Origin: Plantago major
Lineage: Eukaryota > Streptophyta > Magnoliopsida > Lamiales > Plantaginaceae
Assembly: GCA_026545765.1 (NCBI GenBank)
Contig: CM048843.1
Location: 19,775,646 to 19,839,645, forward strand
Length of the DNA: 64,000 bases
Direction: 5' to 3'
The notes below the pieces were generated by a model, which had not been told where the DNA came from, searched no databases, and saw nothing but the letters and a program-made list of their open reading frames with translations. The stretch's first letter is position 1; the number at the start of each line of letters is the position of its first letter. The translations under genes and the position numbers were made by a program. This document shows positions 36,972 through 49,500 of this stretch, piece after piece.

Positions 36972-38290
36972 GAATATATTCCAGTTAGCGGTCATGTCAC
37001 TTTTCAGTTGGTATGTAGCATTTTAGTTTTTAGGATGTTATATTTTGTATGTATATAATATTAATAACTTACATCTTTTGTATAGGAAATGTGCACTATA
37101 GCTTATTTATATTAGGACTTAAATATTGAGGATGATTTGAGTAATGTTTTGTTGAGCTTTTTGAAGCTTTGATAGTATGTACTTCATATTATCTAACAAT
37201 GTGTCCCGTCTCTACCATTAACCTTGACCATTTTATGTCACACACTGATTACATATTTGTTATTATCATATAACAATTAAATAGATATTTGGATGACTTC
37301 TTTTAGCCTCTCACTCTTACTATGAATATGATGATGCTTGGAAATTACGCATTTAAGTCATATACTAATCTCTTCATGTGTTTAACCTAGAGCTCTTTAT
37401 TAGTTCATGAGTATGTGTTGGTGAGTGGAAGTCATGCTATTCTAACATTTATCTAGTAAGTCGATTTAATATTCTCCTGCTTAATAAATTGCCTATGTTC
37501 CTCCTTTTGCAAATTGTTTTCTAAGTACTCCATATGCTTAATGGCATTCAATATGAAAAATCCACACCAAATACTACTATGTAATAAATGTAAGTTATTT
37601 GATTAAAGTAATGGGGGACATCATACATATATTGCAATGCATCTCCGTGCCTGTTTGGACAAATGACTAAACAAGGTAAGTGGAATATGATAAGTTGATT
37701 CATAAAGTATATAAAACTAATAGTTGATAAGGTACCCTATTCGCATGAAAGTAGGGGTGTTCAAAATACCTGATTAGGAGACTTTTCTTTCGTCGCAACC
37801 ATATCAAGCTTGCAAGGGCTCGCTTCGGCTTGTCCGCGACAAGCACACACTTGTTTAGTTTCGATGGATTTCTAAAGCTTTGGTGAATAGTTTCTCCATG
37901 ATAGTGTGTGGTTCCATTTGAAGTGTTGTGTAACACTGTACACTGTCATTATGAATGGTTAACACTATAAAATAATAAATTGATAGAATATCACTTAAAT
38001 ACAAAACAAATGCTCAAAACTGAAGGTGGTTTTACTTTATTGTCCACGAAAGCATAAACCATTTTCCACGTATGCAAAACCACTACCTAGTGCCTACATC
38101 ATCAATAAGTCAACTCGAGGATTTAGATGTAATTACTAAAACATTCCAGTTCATTTTCTGATACCTAGTTGGAATTGTTAGAACATCAGACTGATGTTTG
38201 GAGAGGACATCTAGCAAGGGGTGTAGATATTTTTCCAAATAATAATTTATGGGTTGATTTGAAATAATAAAAGATATTTACAGGGGTACT
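36972..38290. other. Intergenic region downstream of the RING gene
   Basis: Holds the RING gene 3' UTR. Nothing else was recognised. A TAGGGGTG-like transposon-end motif occurs near 37753, but no partner was found. Confidence 0.3.
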
Positions 38291-38305
38291 AAAAGTTGAA
38301 TTTGC

Positions 38306-40217
38306 TTAGCCTTTAAGAGTTTGGAAGCAACACCATTAATATCATATATGAGACAGTCGTCATGCATCGCATAATCTAGTAAACAAATTTTGAGGGGAAT
38401 CCCATCTCATCCATGATGGTTTTGAGAGCTGACCATTCAACCGTATCAAAAGCCTTTTGAAGATCCATTTGGATCATACACCGGGGAGAGATACGCTGCC
38501 TATCATAGCCTCGTACTAGTTCACTAGCTAGCAAGATATTATCATGTATGACCTTTCCTGGTAGGAATGCTGACTGGCTCTCATCAACCACAAAGTTAAT
38601 TACCCGACTAAGTCTCTTCGTTAAGATTTTCGAGATAATCTTATATATGGTGGAACAACATGAGATAGGTCGCATATCTTCCATTGTACTTGCTCCTGTG
38701 GATTTTGGTATCAGAGTGACCAAAGTGCAATTTGCAGCAGCATAGAGGCTTCCTGTGGCGAAGAAGTCCATAATTGACTTGATCACATTGGTCTTGATTA
38801 TACTCCATGAAGCTTTGAAGAACTTTGCATTATAACCATCAATACCCGGCGCTTTATTGTCACTGATGTCGCGAAGTGCTTCCCAAATTTCTTTCTCAGT
38901 GACCGAAGATATCAAATCCAGCCTCTCATCACGGCTAAGTTGCCGACCGGATCTTAGAGAATCAATGTCGACCCCAGTCAAGGGGTTGCCCGCTGTTCCC
39001 ACCAGTTCAGAATAAAATCGAAGGACTTCCTGCTCTAGATCGCGGGGCGTGGTGACCAAATTACTTGCAGGTGTCTTAAGTTTCGAAATTCCCACTTGCC
39101 GGTTTTTGTCTTTCACGGTGGCATGAAAATAAGCATTGTTGCCATCACCTGTGCGAAGCCAATGTACTTTTGCTTTTTGCGCCATGACCATTTCATCCAA
39201 GTCGTTCCATTTAATCAGATTCTCAGTACATTCTTTGGCTTGCTGAATGAGCTGAACATTGAAGCGATCTTGAGCAAGAGCCTGCTGGGTACGAGCTAAT
39301 GCAGTACGCGCATCCTCGAGCTTCCTGGGAATATCAAGATGAAGTTTGGTGAGGGGTTTTAGTCGACCCTGTAAGAGCTGGAGCTTACGCCAAAGAATGT
39401 ACATAGGTTGCCCCCGTATATCTTGGTTCCAACTAGTTCGAACAGTGTTGAGAAAGTCATCATGTGAGGCCAGACAGTTCATAAAGCGGAAACACTTTGG
39501 GTAGCGACGAGTAGTTGCAACAGCAACTTCAACATGTAGCGGTGAGTGATCAGATACCCCTGCTTCCAAGACATGTATCTTACAGCTAGGGAACTTTAAA
39601 AACCAGGCCGGATTACACAATACCCTATCAATGCGTGAGTAGATGATCGCGTGTTCTTGTTTATTCGACCAAGTTAAATAATCCCCCTCCGTCTCTTTTT
39701 CTGCTAGATTCGTACCCGCCATCATATCTTCCAAGTCAGAAGATTCCGAAGTTGTTACCGGGTTTCCCCCGACTCGATCCATCAATCCAAGCACATTATT
39801 AAGATCACCAATGACCATCCAGGGACCTGTCAAGGTTACAGAAATATTTTCAATATCCCTCCATAGCTCTCGACGTCGATCCAATGAGTTGTGTGCATAA
39901 ACGAACGTAGTCCATTAGATGCGCGAATCCATAAGGTCATATATGCCACAATGGATATACTGATCAGACATGCAATGTACACGAACCTTCACCTACTGAT
40001 CATTCCATAAGATCCATATGCGTCTGTTCGCATGTTTTGCATAATTATCCAAATAAGACCACTTCTGTCCAAAACGTTTTCTGATTTTTGTAGCATTCAA
40101 TTTCTTTACCCTAGTTTCCAGCAAAGCAGCAATATTAACATTAAGCGAGTTGAGGCGGGAGATAACCTCACGATGCTTAGATACTTTGTTTAGCCCCCTT
40201 GTGTTCCAGGCTAACAT
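38306..40217 (-). pseudogene. LINE ORF2 part 1: endonuclease and N-terminal reverse transcriptase
   Basis: Minus strand. The APE-type endonuclease starts MLAWNTRGLNK at 40217 and continues through LLETRVKK. Then come GDLNNVL, IYSRIDRVLCN and VSDHSPLHV (the SDH motif). The RT section includes KAPGIDGYNAKF, LIPKS, RPISCCSTIYKIISK and QMDLQKAFDTVEW. Two in-frame stops lie between 39885 and 39992, and another replaces a Trp codon after FVY at about 38376. It is not functional. Confidence 0.85.
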
Positions 40218-41023
40218 TGATTTCGGGTTTGAGGATGTTCTTGGTCATTTAGATGACCCAACGCCTCAAACCCGTTCTGTGTGGGTATGTCAGATGCCTG
40301 TTGAAAAGGGCCTGAACTAGAGTCTCCTGTTGTACCAATACCAGATCCTGAAGTACTCTCCAGTGGCTGCCTCAACGTGCCAGCAGGTAGGACAGGTTGA
40401 TGCCGCACACTTTCCAGCTGATTTGGCAGAATCGGCTGTCTTCGCTCCTGTTGCTCCTGTTTCGTTCGTCTAAGATCACGGCGAACAACCCACTGCCCAG
40501 CAGGGTCTGCCTGCTGTCTCTGACCCTGGACAGCCCGTGTCACAGGTGCAGCTCGAGCACCATGCCCAGTCGGCACATCACGCTGCTCCGTAGATGTTTT
40601 ATCAACCGTATGCTCACAAGCATGTCCAACTTGTTGGCATTGTTCACAAAATGTCGAAGTGCATTCATATTCGACCGGCTGTAAGAACCTCTTTCCTTTA
40701 TTATCAGTAATGGGAATAGTCTTGCGGAGCTCCTTAGTAACATCAACCTCGATCATGACCCTAGCGTATGTTACCCTTAACTTTCGAGCCGTACATTCAT
40801 CCGTATAAAGTGGCTTACCAATGGCACTTGCGATCTTTCCGATACTTTTTTCTCCCCATAGATGCAGAGGTAGCTGTGGGAATTTGACCCATACAGGCAT
40901 AACACGTAAGAGGTCCCCTTTTAGGGAGAAATCCTGCGACCATTGGCGAAGAAAGATATGCATACCAAATATTGAATATGTCTCATTGTCCAAAACCGCC
41001 TTCATATATGTCGATGAGTGATC
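40211..41023 (-). pseudogene. LINE ORF1 (gag-like, DUF4283/zinc knuckle), 5'-truncated
   Basis: Minus strand, about 270 codons. The N-terminal part fits the DUF4283 region of plant LINE ORF1 (SIFGMHIFLRQW, then RVMPVWVKFPQLPLHLW). It is followed by a CCHC-like knuckle, FCEQCQQVGHACEH, and a Gln/Arg-rich low-complexity tail. The beginning is lost at the inversion junction near 41020. Its stop overlaps the start of ORF2 in the string ATGTTAG. Confidence 0.75.
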
Positions 41024-42430
41024 CCGTCTCCCCACTTGTATTTGTTATCATGATGGAATACTTACATAGAGTTTTGAGTCTGCTGAAGCGGAATCCGAAT
41101 TTTAATTATCACCCTAGATGTGAATCCTTGGGAATTACAAATCTTTGCTTTGCCGATTATCTTCTAATGTTTGTCAGAGGTGACCTACGCTCTGTTGAGC
41201 TTCTAATGGAGCGTTTTCATGCTTTCTCATCCTCCACTGGGCTATCGGCTAATCCGAACAAATGTCAAATCTTCTTTGGCGGGGTGGACAATACAGCCTG
41301 CCGCCAAATTCTCCAGATGATCGGTTTTAAAGCTGGAAAGCTTCCCATTAAATACCTTGGGGTGCCACTATCGACTCACAAATTGTCAATTCGCGACTGT
41401 CAACCTCTAATAGACCGGATTACCGACAAGATTCGATACTGGACATCCAAATTTCTAAGCTATGCAGGGAAGTTTCAACTCATTCGTAGTGTCTTACATG
41501 CTGTGTCTAGTTACTGGCTACAGGTATTCCCTATGCCCACTACAGTTTTGAAACATATTGAAGCCATTTGTCGAACCTTCCTTTGGAGTGGAACCGACGA
41601 AATTACTCGAAAGTCGCCTATTGCTTGGAGCAAACTTTGTGATCAAAAAAACGTAGGGGACTAAACCTGACCTCACTTGCTGACTGGAATAAATGCACAA
41701 TCGCCAAGCTACTCTGGAACGTGTGTATAAAAGCTGATAAACTATGGGTGAAGTGGATTCACTGCTACTACATAAAGGATAGAGATGTAATGACCGTTCA
41801 ACTTACAAATAGCTGCTCTTGGATTATAAAGGCTATGATGAAAACACGATCCTTGGTCCATGACACTCAACACAGGGCCTCGCATTGACTTCAAGTCAAT
41901 TCCCACCAAGACTTTATACAAGGAACTCCGTGGTGAAAAACAAGAGGTCAAGTGGAAGAAGTTACGGTTTGGTAATAAAGCTAGACCCAGCGCTTTTCTC
42001 GCATGGATGGCACTAAATGATCGGCTTGCTACCAAGGACAAGATAAGAAGATGGAACGCGACCCTTGATCCGGCATGCCCATTACGCACTTATGCGAAAA
42101 CCAACAACACCTATTCTTTGAGTGTGTATACGGCACGGTTCGGCAATGTGTGTTGCGTTGGTTAAAAATCAACAGATCCCCTCAGGGATGGAGTGGTGAA
42201 CTAGATTTGATGTGCCACAGATTTGGAGGTAAAAGTTGGAAATCGAAGCTTCTGAAGAGCGCCTTTGCTGAAACTATATACGCCATCTGGATTGAGAGAA
42301 ACGCTGTTTGTTTCCAGCAGAGACCCGCAAACCAACATCTTGAAGATAAAATTATCGATGTCTTGATTCAAAGAGCTTGGGTAGATCCTAAATTGCGAGG
42401 CCATTGCACTAAGCTGATGATACCTTGATA
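41022..42430 (+). pseudogene. LINE ORF2 part 2: C-terminal reverse transcriptase and zf-RVT
   Basis: Plus strand. It resumes at DPVSPLVFVIMMEYLHR, then CFADYLLMFV, where Tyr replaces the second catalytic Asp of the usual FADD box. Then come KYLGVPLSTHKL and FLSYAGKFQLI. A one-base loss near 41657 breaks the frame before NLTSLADWNK. The zf-RVT region (KARPSAFLAWMALNDRL, then ENQQHLFFECVYG) follows with a second frameshift near 42085. It ends with an in-frame stop at about 42428 and an A tract at 42552-42560. Confidence 0.85.
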
Positions 42431-42669
42431 GGAAACTAGATTCTCTAGTATTTGTTTTTTCTAGTCATTTTGATACTACTGGATACTTTTGCCTGGATCG
42501 TAGGATCGGCGTGTACTTACTAGTTGGAATAAAAAGTTTAATTTTCGTTCCAAAAAAAAAGTTGAATTTGCACATCACCACATAAATTTCCACGTGAAAT
42601 TAATTTGTGAGTTCGGTCAACACATTCAGACTTATTTTTAGTTATTACAATGTAATAACATTATTAATT

Positions 42670-42690
42670 GGGGGGGGGGGGGGGGGGGGG
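42670..42690. repeat. Homopolymer of 21 G
   Basis: An uninterrupted run of 21 G on the plus strand, just downstream of the LINE. Its length is unstable in replication and hard to sequence. Confidence 0.9.
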
Positions 42691-42949
42691 TTGGGTATTA
42701 TATGAAAGTTACCCCAAAAAACTTATTGTCAAATAATGATGCATAAAATGCTTCTTATAACTTAGTGTCTGTTGAAACTATCTAATCAAATCCTCTTTTA
42801 CAATGTCCCTTCATTGTGGTTGATTCAACATCAAGTGCTCACAAACATCATCATAAAATCGCAATAATTATCTTAAACCACAAACATTATCTCACATCGA
42901 CCCCATGTATCATTCGAATATCAAGAATCAAAATAAGTCATTTAAACTA

Positions 42950-44384
42950 TGTTAGAACAAGCTCTTAGATATTGATGAGAAACAATGTATGTCTATTTAG
43001 TTCAACAAGTTTTAAGTACTCTTAGTCCATAGATTTATGAAGGGACATTGTAAAAGAGGAAATTTACTTAGACTGATAGTGTAGTAACTTGTATATGATG
43101 ATATGTTTCAATGTAAGTTTATTGTTTATAAATTTCTGAAGAAGACCAAGACGTCATCGACAAGGAGGCTACAAGAGTTAACATATCAGTGAAAACTTAA
43201 GTTTTATGAGTACAAGGCAACAACTCTCAAAAAGCTACGAAATCAAAAAGCTTCGAAACATAAGTGAAAATCTGAAAGACTGAGTAGGTTATGTTGAGAA
43301 ATAGCTTTATGATAACAAAATCTTATGAAAGAGGAGAAAGATTACTCAACTCTTTATGAGTATCTTTCTATCCGTTAAATAAAGGAAAAGACAACAAGTA
43401 TCATGCTTTAAATGCACTATCCATACTTTCTAAGGGAAATGCTTCAGCCTTTTTCACTAAGATACAAAAAGTACTGTACCATTTGTCTAATTTGTAGAAT
43501 AACTATAAGTTTGAATTATAGTCTAACGGATTCAAAATTCAAAGGGAACTATTTCTATCTATAAATATGAACATTTAGAACTTGAGAAACAAAACTTGAA
43601 CACAGAGCATTCGAGCTAACTATTGCGATTGGAATTCTCTCATGTTTTCTAAGCTCCTAAAACACTCCTTCAAGACTTAAGCTTTGCGAAGCTACTTGTG
43701 AAGAAGTAGAACAAACTTCTAAATTGTGACTATAAAAGTGTCCTTTCTTCTAAACAATAACAAGTCTTGTTTTTCATAAACAAAGCACCAATTCTTTGAA
43801 ACATAAGAACTTTGGTTGAGTTTCTTGTCCATTGAAGTAACTGAAATATTGTTTCCTAATTGCTCTCTTCCTTGACAAATCCACTATAAACAAACAAACC
43901 AAACATGCGTGCAAAGGAAGGAAGGAGAAACTACTTAGTTTGGGAAACTAAGGAACCCCTTGGAGGAACCGGAGAATTTGGCTTGGGAAGTCAAAGAAAA
44001 ACTTTAGGGTTACTAAGTAGATAGCTTAGGGTTTAAATGGATTTAGCTAAGGATAGGATTTTGTAGGAGATTTGAACTTTCTGTCTTAGTGAATTCAAGA
44101 CCTGAGAAAGGGCGAAGTGGATTAGTTGAAGGATTACGCCACCTTCATATACCATTATAAACTTGTGTATTTATTTTCTGCACTTACTTTCAGCAAGCTA
44201 CTTGTCTACCTATTTATCTGATTGCGTTTTGAAGTTGCACAACACTTAACTTAAGTCTTCCATACTTTGAATATTAGTATTAACAACCTTTGTGCTTGCT
44301 GAGAAAAATTATTAGACACGAAAAGTTTTTAAGTCTATTCAACCCCCACGGTAGACTTAAACCTTGTTGTTTAAGGGACCAACA
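42950..44384 (+). mobile_element. Solo LTR (1,435 bp) with 5 bp target duplication
   Basis: It begins TGTTAGAACAAGC, ends GGGACCAACA and is flanked by AACTA on both sides (42945-42949 and 44385-44389). A TATA-like CTATAAATA lies near 43560, and promoter/leader-like sequence follows. No internal coding region, primer-binding site or second LTR is adjacent, so it is a solo LTR. A diverged partial copy lies at 9404-9967 in inverse orientation. The LTR length and ends fit a Ty1/copia-type element, but the superfamily is inferred. Confidence 0.85.
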
Positions 44385-44479
44385 AACTACAAACTCCATC
44401 ATCTTGAACCAGATGCATCTTCTTCTTGTACCACAATTATCACCTTAAACCATAAATATGCAAACACATAAACTTATTT

Positions 44480-45090
44480 ATTTACCAAGTTATGCTGGTC
44501 GACAACAACTTATCAGGAGTGTTCTAGTTATGCTGGTCGACAACAACTTATCAGGAGTGTTCTGTTTGCCATAAATGGATATTGGATGCACATCTTTTCG
44601 CTGCCAAAGAAGGTGCTCAAGCATATTGAATCTATTTGTAGAAGCTTATTATGGACATGAAGAGAGGAGATTACTAAAAAAACTTTGGTATCTTGGGATA
44701 AGGTGTGTGATTCTAAATGTGTAGGAGGCTTGTGTATTACTTCTTTCGTGGAATGGAATATTGCAAATGTATCTAAGCTACATTGGGATCTACACTCAAA
44801 AGCTGATAAGCTTTGGGTGAAATGGATACATATGTTCTTCATGAAGGATAAGACAGCCATGGATTACCATCCTTCACTTTCATATGCTCTTTGATTCTGC
44901 GTGGTATTTTCAAGTGCAGGGATGAAGTTGTTGCAACACAAGCTTGGGTTGACATTTTGAGGATTAGTAAGTATAAAACAACTTCCATTTATAAGGAGCT
45001 AAGGAGCTAAGGGGTGAAATAACACATGTGCCTTGGAGAAAGGTTTTTTTTAACTCTAATTTGGCTCGTCCACGGGATGTTTTTGTTCTT
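44480..45090 (+). mobile_element. LINE ORF2 fragment with internal tandem duplication
   Basis: Plus strand. It reads SYAGRQQLIRSVL (with the first 38 bp duplicated), then WMHIFSLPKKVLKHIESICR, then WDKVCDSKCVGGLCITS and KADKLWVKWIHMFFMKDK. This corresponds to the region at 41470-41790 of the twin-primed LINE but is from a different, older copy. It has several stops and frameshifts. Both ends are truncated. Confidence 0.75.
44485..44560. repeat. Perfect 38 bp tandem duplication
   Basis: AGTTATGCTGGTCGACAACA and the next 18 bases are repeated exactly once, head to tail, inside the LINE fragment. As 38 is not a multiple of three, the repeat shifts the frame. Confidence 0.9.
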
Positions 45091-45690
45091 TGTATCTATC
45101 TCAATTTTCAACTTTTCTCTTTAGTTTATCCCAATCTCAATTTCTCATACTTTAAGTGAATAATCTACATTATACTTTATTGATTTTCTCTCACACGTTA
45201 TTCAGTCTCTCGCGAACTTTTATTCATTCATCCCACATTTTTTTACTATTCCATTAATGTTTCATACACTTTACTCTTAAAACTTATATCCAACCCATTG
45301 AGAAGTTGAGTTTGAGAATGGGGGAATTTGTTTTTATATGATATGCATATTTCGGTAACAATCTCGAACTCAAAGCTCGAACCAAATAAGGTGAGCTCGA
45401 ATTAATATACTATAATTCAAGCTCATGGTCGAAAAATTTGCTCGTTACTTCCTCCGTTCTGTCTCCCAGAGAACTCTATAGTCTATACATTTGGATTGAC
45501 ACGTAGTTTCAGGTGCAAAATTAAAATATAATATAAAATATGAAAATGCATGAAAAATTAAACATTATACATTAGGGTTGATCCATAATTTTAGTTTGTT
45601 GTATCATGGCGTGAGATAGTTTAAATTTTAAGTAATGTGTAAAGTTATGCAGTACGTATTAAATTACAAATGTACGAAGTTATACGGGAC
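45091..45690. other. Intergenic region upstream of UBP
   Basis: No gene seen. CTTCCTCCGTTCTGTCTCCC near 45450 resembles the end of a Stowaway-type MITE, but no opposite end was identified. Confidence 0.35.
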
Positions 45691-45699
45691 GCATGGTAT

Positions 45700-46083
45700 A
45701 TTTCATTAATGAGCCAAGCTACACCAGGGTGCTAGTATTGATAAAACAGGCTAGGCTAGAGATTGCGGCGAGTCCTGTTTTCTCCATGCCCTTTCCTCTC
45801 AGACCTGGTTTTGATTTTTATTTTTATCTCTCTGCTCTGGGTTACCGCTTCATCATTGTCACTCTCCTCTCTTTTACCTCTGAAACAAACAGAGCTACAA
45901 AAGAGATGGATTGGAGAAGAACAATCAACACAACATTCATCCATTGAGCTTTTTATTCGATAACCTTCATAAAAATCTAATCTTTCAACTTCCGAGCTCT
46001 CTAGATCATACAATCGTTTATGGTCTTTTCAATTGAACAACTTCCCTGAGGAAATCTCTTGCCCTTTGCTCCAATCTCTTTAG
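45700..46083 (+). other. UBP2: 5' UTR exon of the UBP gene (probable)
   Basis: A C/T-rich leader (CTCCATGCCCTTTCCTCTC etc.) ends at TTTAG followed by GTACAC at 46084. The acceptor TATAG at 46521-46525 lies seven bases before the UBP ATG, so an intron of about 440 bp splits the 5' UTR. The upstream boundary is estimated. Confidence 0.5.
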
Positions 46084-46531
46084 GTACACTTCCGATTCTG
46101 TCTATGTTTGATTTTTCAAGTTTATCGTTGTTTTGTGCTTTTTCTTGATTCAATGGATTATTGGTGTATGTTAATCGAAATCCCAGCTAGGAAATAAGTG
46201 TAACGCCGCATGTACTTGATTTGTTATTGTTTGAATACTAGGGGATTTGGAGATTGGTTGTTGTCATTGTGTTGTTTCGTTTGCATCCCTAGATTGGATT
46301 TGTTTTTGGTGAATTAGTTTGAGATGTGTTAGCTTTACTGTTTGAACTTGGATTGCTATGGCTCTTATTTTTGTTGGGTCGGTTTCGGAGCGTGTTTTTG
46401 CTGTCTACTACACCAGATTGTACTTGGTTAGCATGTTGAGACTAATGTTTCTTATTATTCTTGGAGAAGTAGGTTTTGTGGTTTTCAATTGGTGCTTATG
46501 TTTTTTTATTTGTAATATGTTATAGGAGATA

Positions 46532-49500
46532 ATGGGGAAAAAGGCCAAGAAGAAAGTCAGAAGTGCTCAGAAAGAGAATCGCGATCCTGCTGCGATCAAA
46601 ACTGAAACTTCTGTTGTTGTGGATGCATCTGTTAAAGTTAGAGTAGAATGCTATCACAAAGCGAAAGGAATTGATTTGGAAAAACTTTCAGCCAAGTGGC
46701 CTTCAGAGAATATTAGGTGTGAAGATTGTCGAGAAAATGTTGCTGATAGACGATCAAGTAGGGTGAAAGGCAAAGGTAAAAAGGGAGGAAGCTCAAAATC
46801 AGAATCAAAACCTATATGGATTTGTTTGGAATGTGGGCATTTTTCATGTGGTGGTGTTGGATTGCCGACTACGCCTCAGAGCCACGCAGTTAAGCATGCG
46901 AAACAGAACCGTCACCCTCTGGCCATTAACTGTGATAATCATCAACTACTCTGGTGCTTCTTTTGCAGTAAATTAATTGCAGTGGAAAAGTCTGAAGACT
47001 CTAGTGAAGATAATGGGCCATTGCTTGAGGTCCTGAAACTGCTGAAACGTAAACCAGGTGAAGCGTCAACTCTAGATGTTGAGGATGTTTGGTTTGGGAA
47101 TGCTAGTGCGGGTGCGTCAGATTACTCTATTAGCACTGGTGGTGACAAAAAAGCTGGCTACCCGGTCAGAGGTTTGGTTAATCTGGGGAATACATGTTTC
47201 TTCAATTCAACCTTACAAAATCTGTTAGCTATGGATAGTTTACGTGAATATTTCACCAAATCAGACGAGACTGCAGGTCCTCTTACTGCTTCTTTGAGAA
47301 AGCTTTTCTTGGAAACAAGTGCCAACAGTGGTTTAAGAGGTGTTATAAATCCTAGATCTTTGTTTGGTAGTATTTGCTCTAAATTTCCTCAGTTTAGGGG
47401 ATATCAGCAACATGATAGCCATGAGCTGCTGAGATGCTTGATTGATGGTTTGTCCACTGAAGAATTAAATGCCAGAAAACACGGAAAATCTTCTCAAGGT
47501 GACGACGCAAGGCCAATCACTGATCCCACATTTGTGGATGCCATCTTCGGTGGGAAACTTTCTAGCTCAGTGACTTGTATGGAATGTGGGCATTCTTCAA
47601 CAACTTTTGAACCGGTTTTGGATCTCTCATTGCCAGTTCCCAATAGGAAGCCTCAATCAAAACGCACACAACCTGTCGGTCGCGGTAAGAAACAAAAACT
47701 ACCACCTAAGAAAAGTGGAAGGATTCGCCCTAAGATCAACAAAAGTATGTACTCTTTTCCAGCAGGACCTTCTGAAAAACCAATTGATGAAGTGCTACAA
47801 GCCAAACAATCAGATCAGATTGATTCAAATGCAATGGAATCAGATCAGATTGATTCTAATGGTATGGCTGATGATATGGGTTTGACACACCAAGATCTTT
47901 CAGCTATTGAAGGGCCCCAAAACCAACTGGCTGTGGAGGACAGTTTTGCATGGTTGGATTACATTGACCCAACTTCTGGTTCAAATGACATTGATATAGT
48001 CTCTGAAACTGATGAAATTGTAGTAAACCAGGTTTCTTTAAGTGAAAGTGTTGGTCATAGTGATTCATTGGCTCTCACCTTCGAAACTAGTGTGGGGAGT
48101 GATTTACAAAATGCCAGTCCAGTAGCTTTCTCTGATAGTGCAAAGGAGATTGATACCCTTGGGCAAGGTATAGTAGAACAAAAACAGTTTGCTGTTTCAC
48201 AATCTGAGGATGAGACAACTGCAATTTCACAAAATGTGATTGAGCAAAATGCAGTTTCGCAGGTTGATGGAGAACTCTCCACGGAAGAAGTTTTTGAGGT
48301 GGATGCCGATACGAGTAACAACTCTGCACCACACAATCAAGTTTGTTCTAAGGATTCAAGCAGTGAGATGCATAATTCAGATAAGGCCAGTCAAGATCCT
48401 GTAGCGGTTCCTTGTAAAGATGATTCATCTAATGGTCAGACACCAAATGGTGACGAACAAGATTTCTTGAATTTTGATGGTTTTGCAGATATGTTCAATG
48501 AACCTGAGATTACCTCTGAGAATCATACTTCTGAGGCAAGTAATGCTGTTAAAAGTGGAGTTACCATAGAAAATACCAGTTCGTCTGATCCAGATGAGGT
48601 TGATGATATTAATGCTCCAGTTTCTGTCGAGAGTTGTTTGGATCTTTTTATGAAGCCAGAACATCTTTGTAAGGAAGAGCATGCTTGGGAATGTGATAAT
48701 TGCTCCAAGTCTCTCCGGGAGCAAAGGATTAGTTCAACTAATACAGTTGATGCTGGCAGAAATAGCGATGATGTTAGAAGTATCAACGGGGATGTGGAAG
48801 GTGAGGTTGATGTATCTTGTGGAGGCACGTCTGAACAGTCCTGTGAGATTTCTGGCAATGGAGATTGTTTGCCCCAAAATCAGACTGACATGAATGTCGT
48901 TAGTTGCCCACAAGAGACTGAAGCGGATGAGGATATAAATGCAGGCAATGATCCATGTCAAATTCATTTCTAAATATTTTACTCTGGGTTTCTGTTATGA
49001 TTCTTGTTTGCTTATTTTTTTTGGCTCAAACTTTTTATTTGATGATGACACTAATAAAGCTGAATTTACAGATAATCGTGAATCGAAAAATAACAAGGAA
49101 GACGCAAACTTGGAGAATTTGAAAGTAAAAAGGGATGCGACTAAGAGTATTCTCATAAATAAAGCCCCTTCCATCTTAACGATCCACCTGAAGAGGTTCA
49201 CCCCAGATGCTCGGGGGAGATGGAGTAAGTTAAACGGCCATGTGAAGTTCAAAGAAATGATTGATCTCAAGCCTTACATAGATCCCAGGTTCATTTTCAG
49301 CCTGAACTCCTTGTTCTACCCTGCTTTTTGATCTTATCTGTTTTATTTTCATTTTTAGCATGAGGAGAAGACCGTTCAGTAATTTTCTTTGCACTTAACT
49401 TTTTAATATGCCTATTGCTATTGTGTCGTAATGCATCACACATTCTTTAAAGACTTGCATTTTCCTTGATATTTTACTTGACATAAAAACAGAATGAAAA

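Larger units (their letters stand above)
38306..42557. mobile_element. L1-type LINE with inverted 5' half (twin-primed insertion)
   Basis: The 14 bp sequence AAAGTTGAATTTGC occurs at 38292-38305 and again at 42558-42571, immediately after an A tract. Between them the element is in two head-to-head halves. The left half (38306 to about 41020) lies on the minus strand and carries ORF1, endonuclease and the first part of reverse transcriptase. The right half (about 41022-42557) lies on the plus strand and carries the rest of reverse transcriptase, the zf-RVT region and the 3' end. The left half stops at LLKAK and the right half starts at DPVSPL, so only about six codons of the conserved RGLRQG region are missing. 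This is a classic twin-priming structure. Confidence 0.9.
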
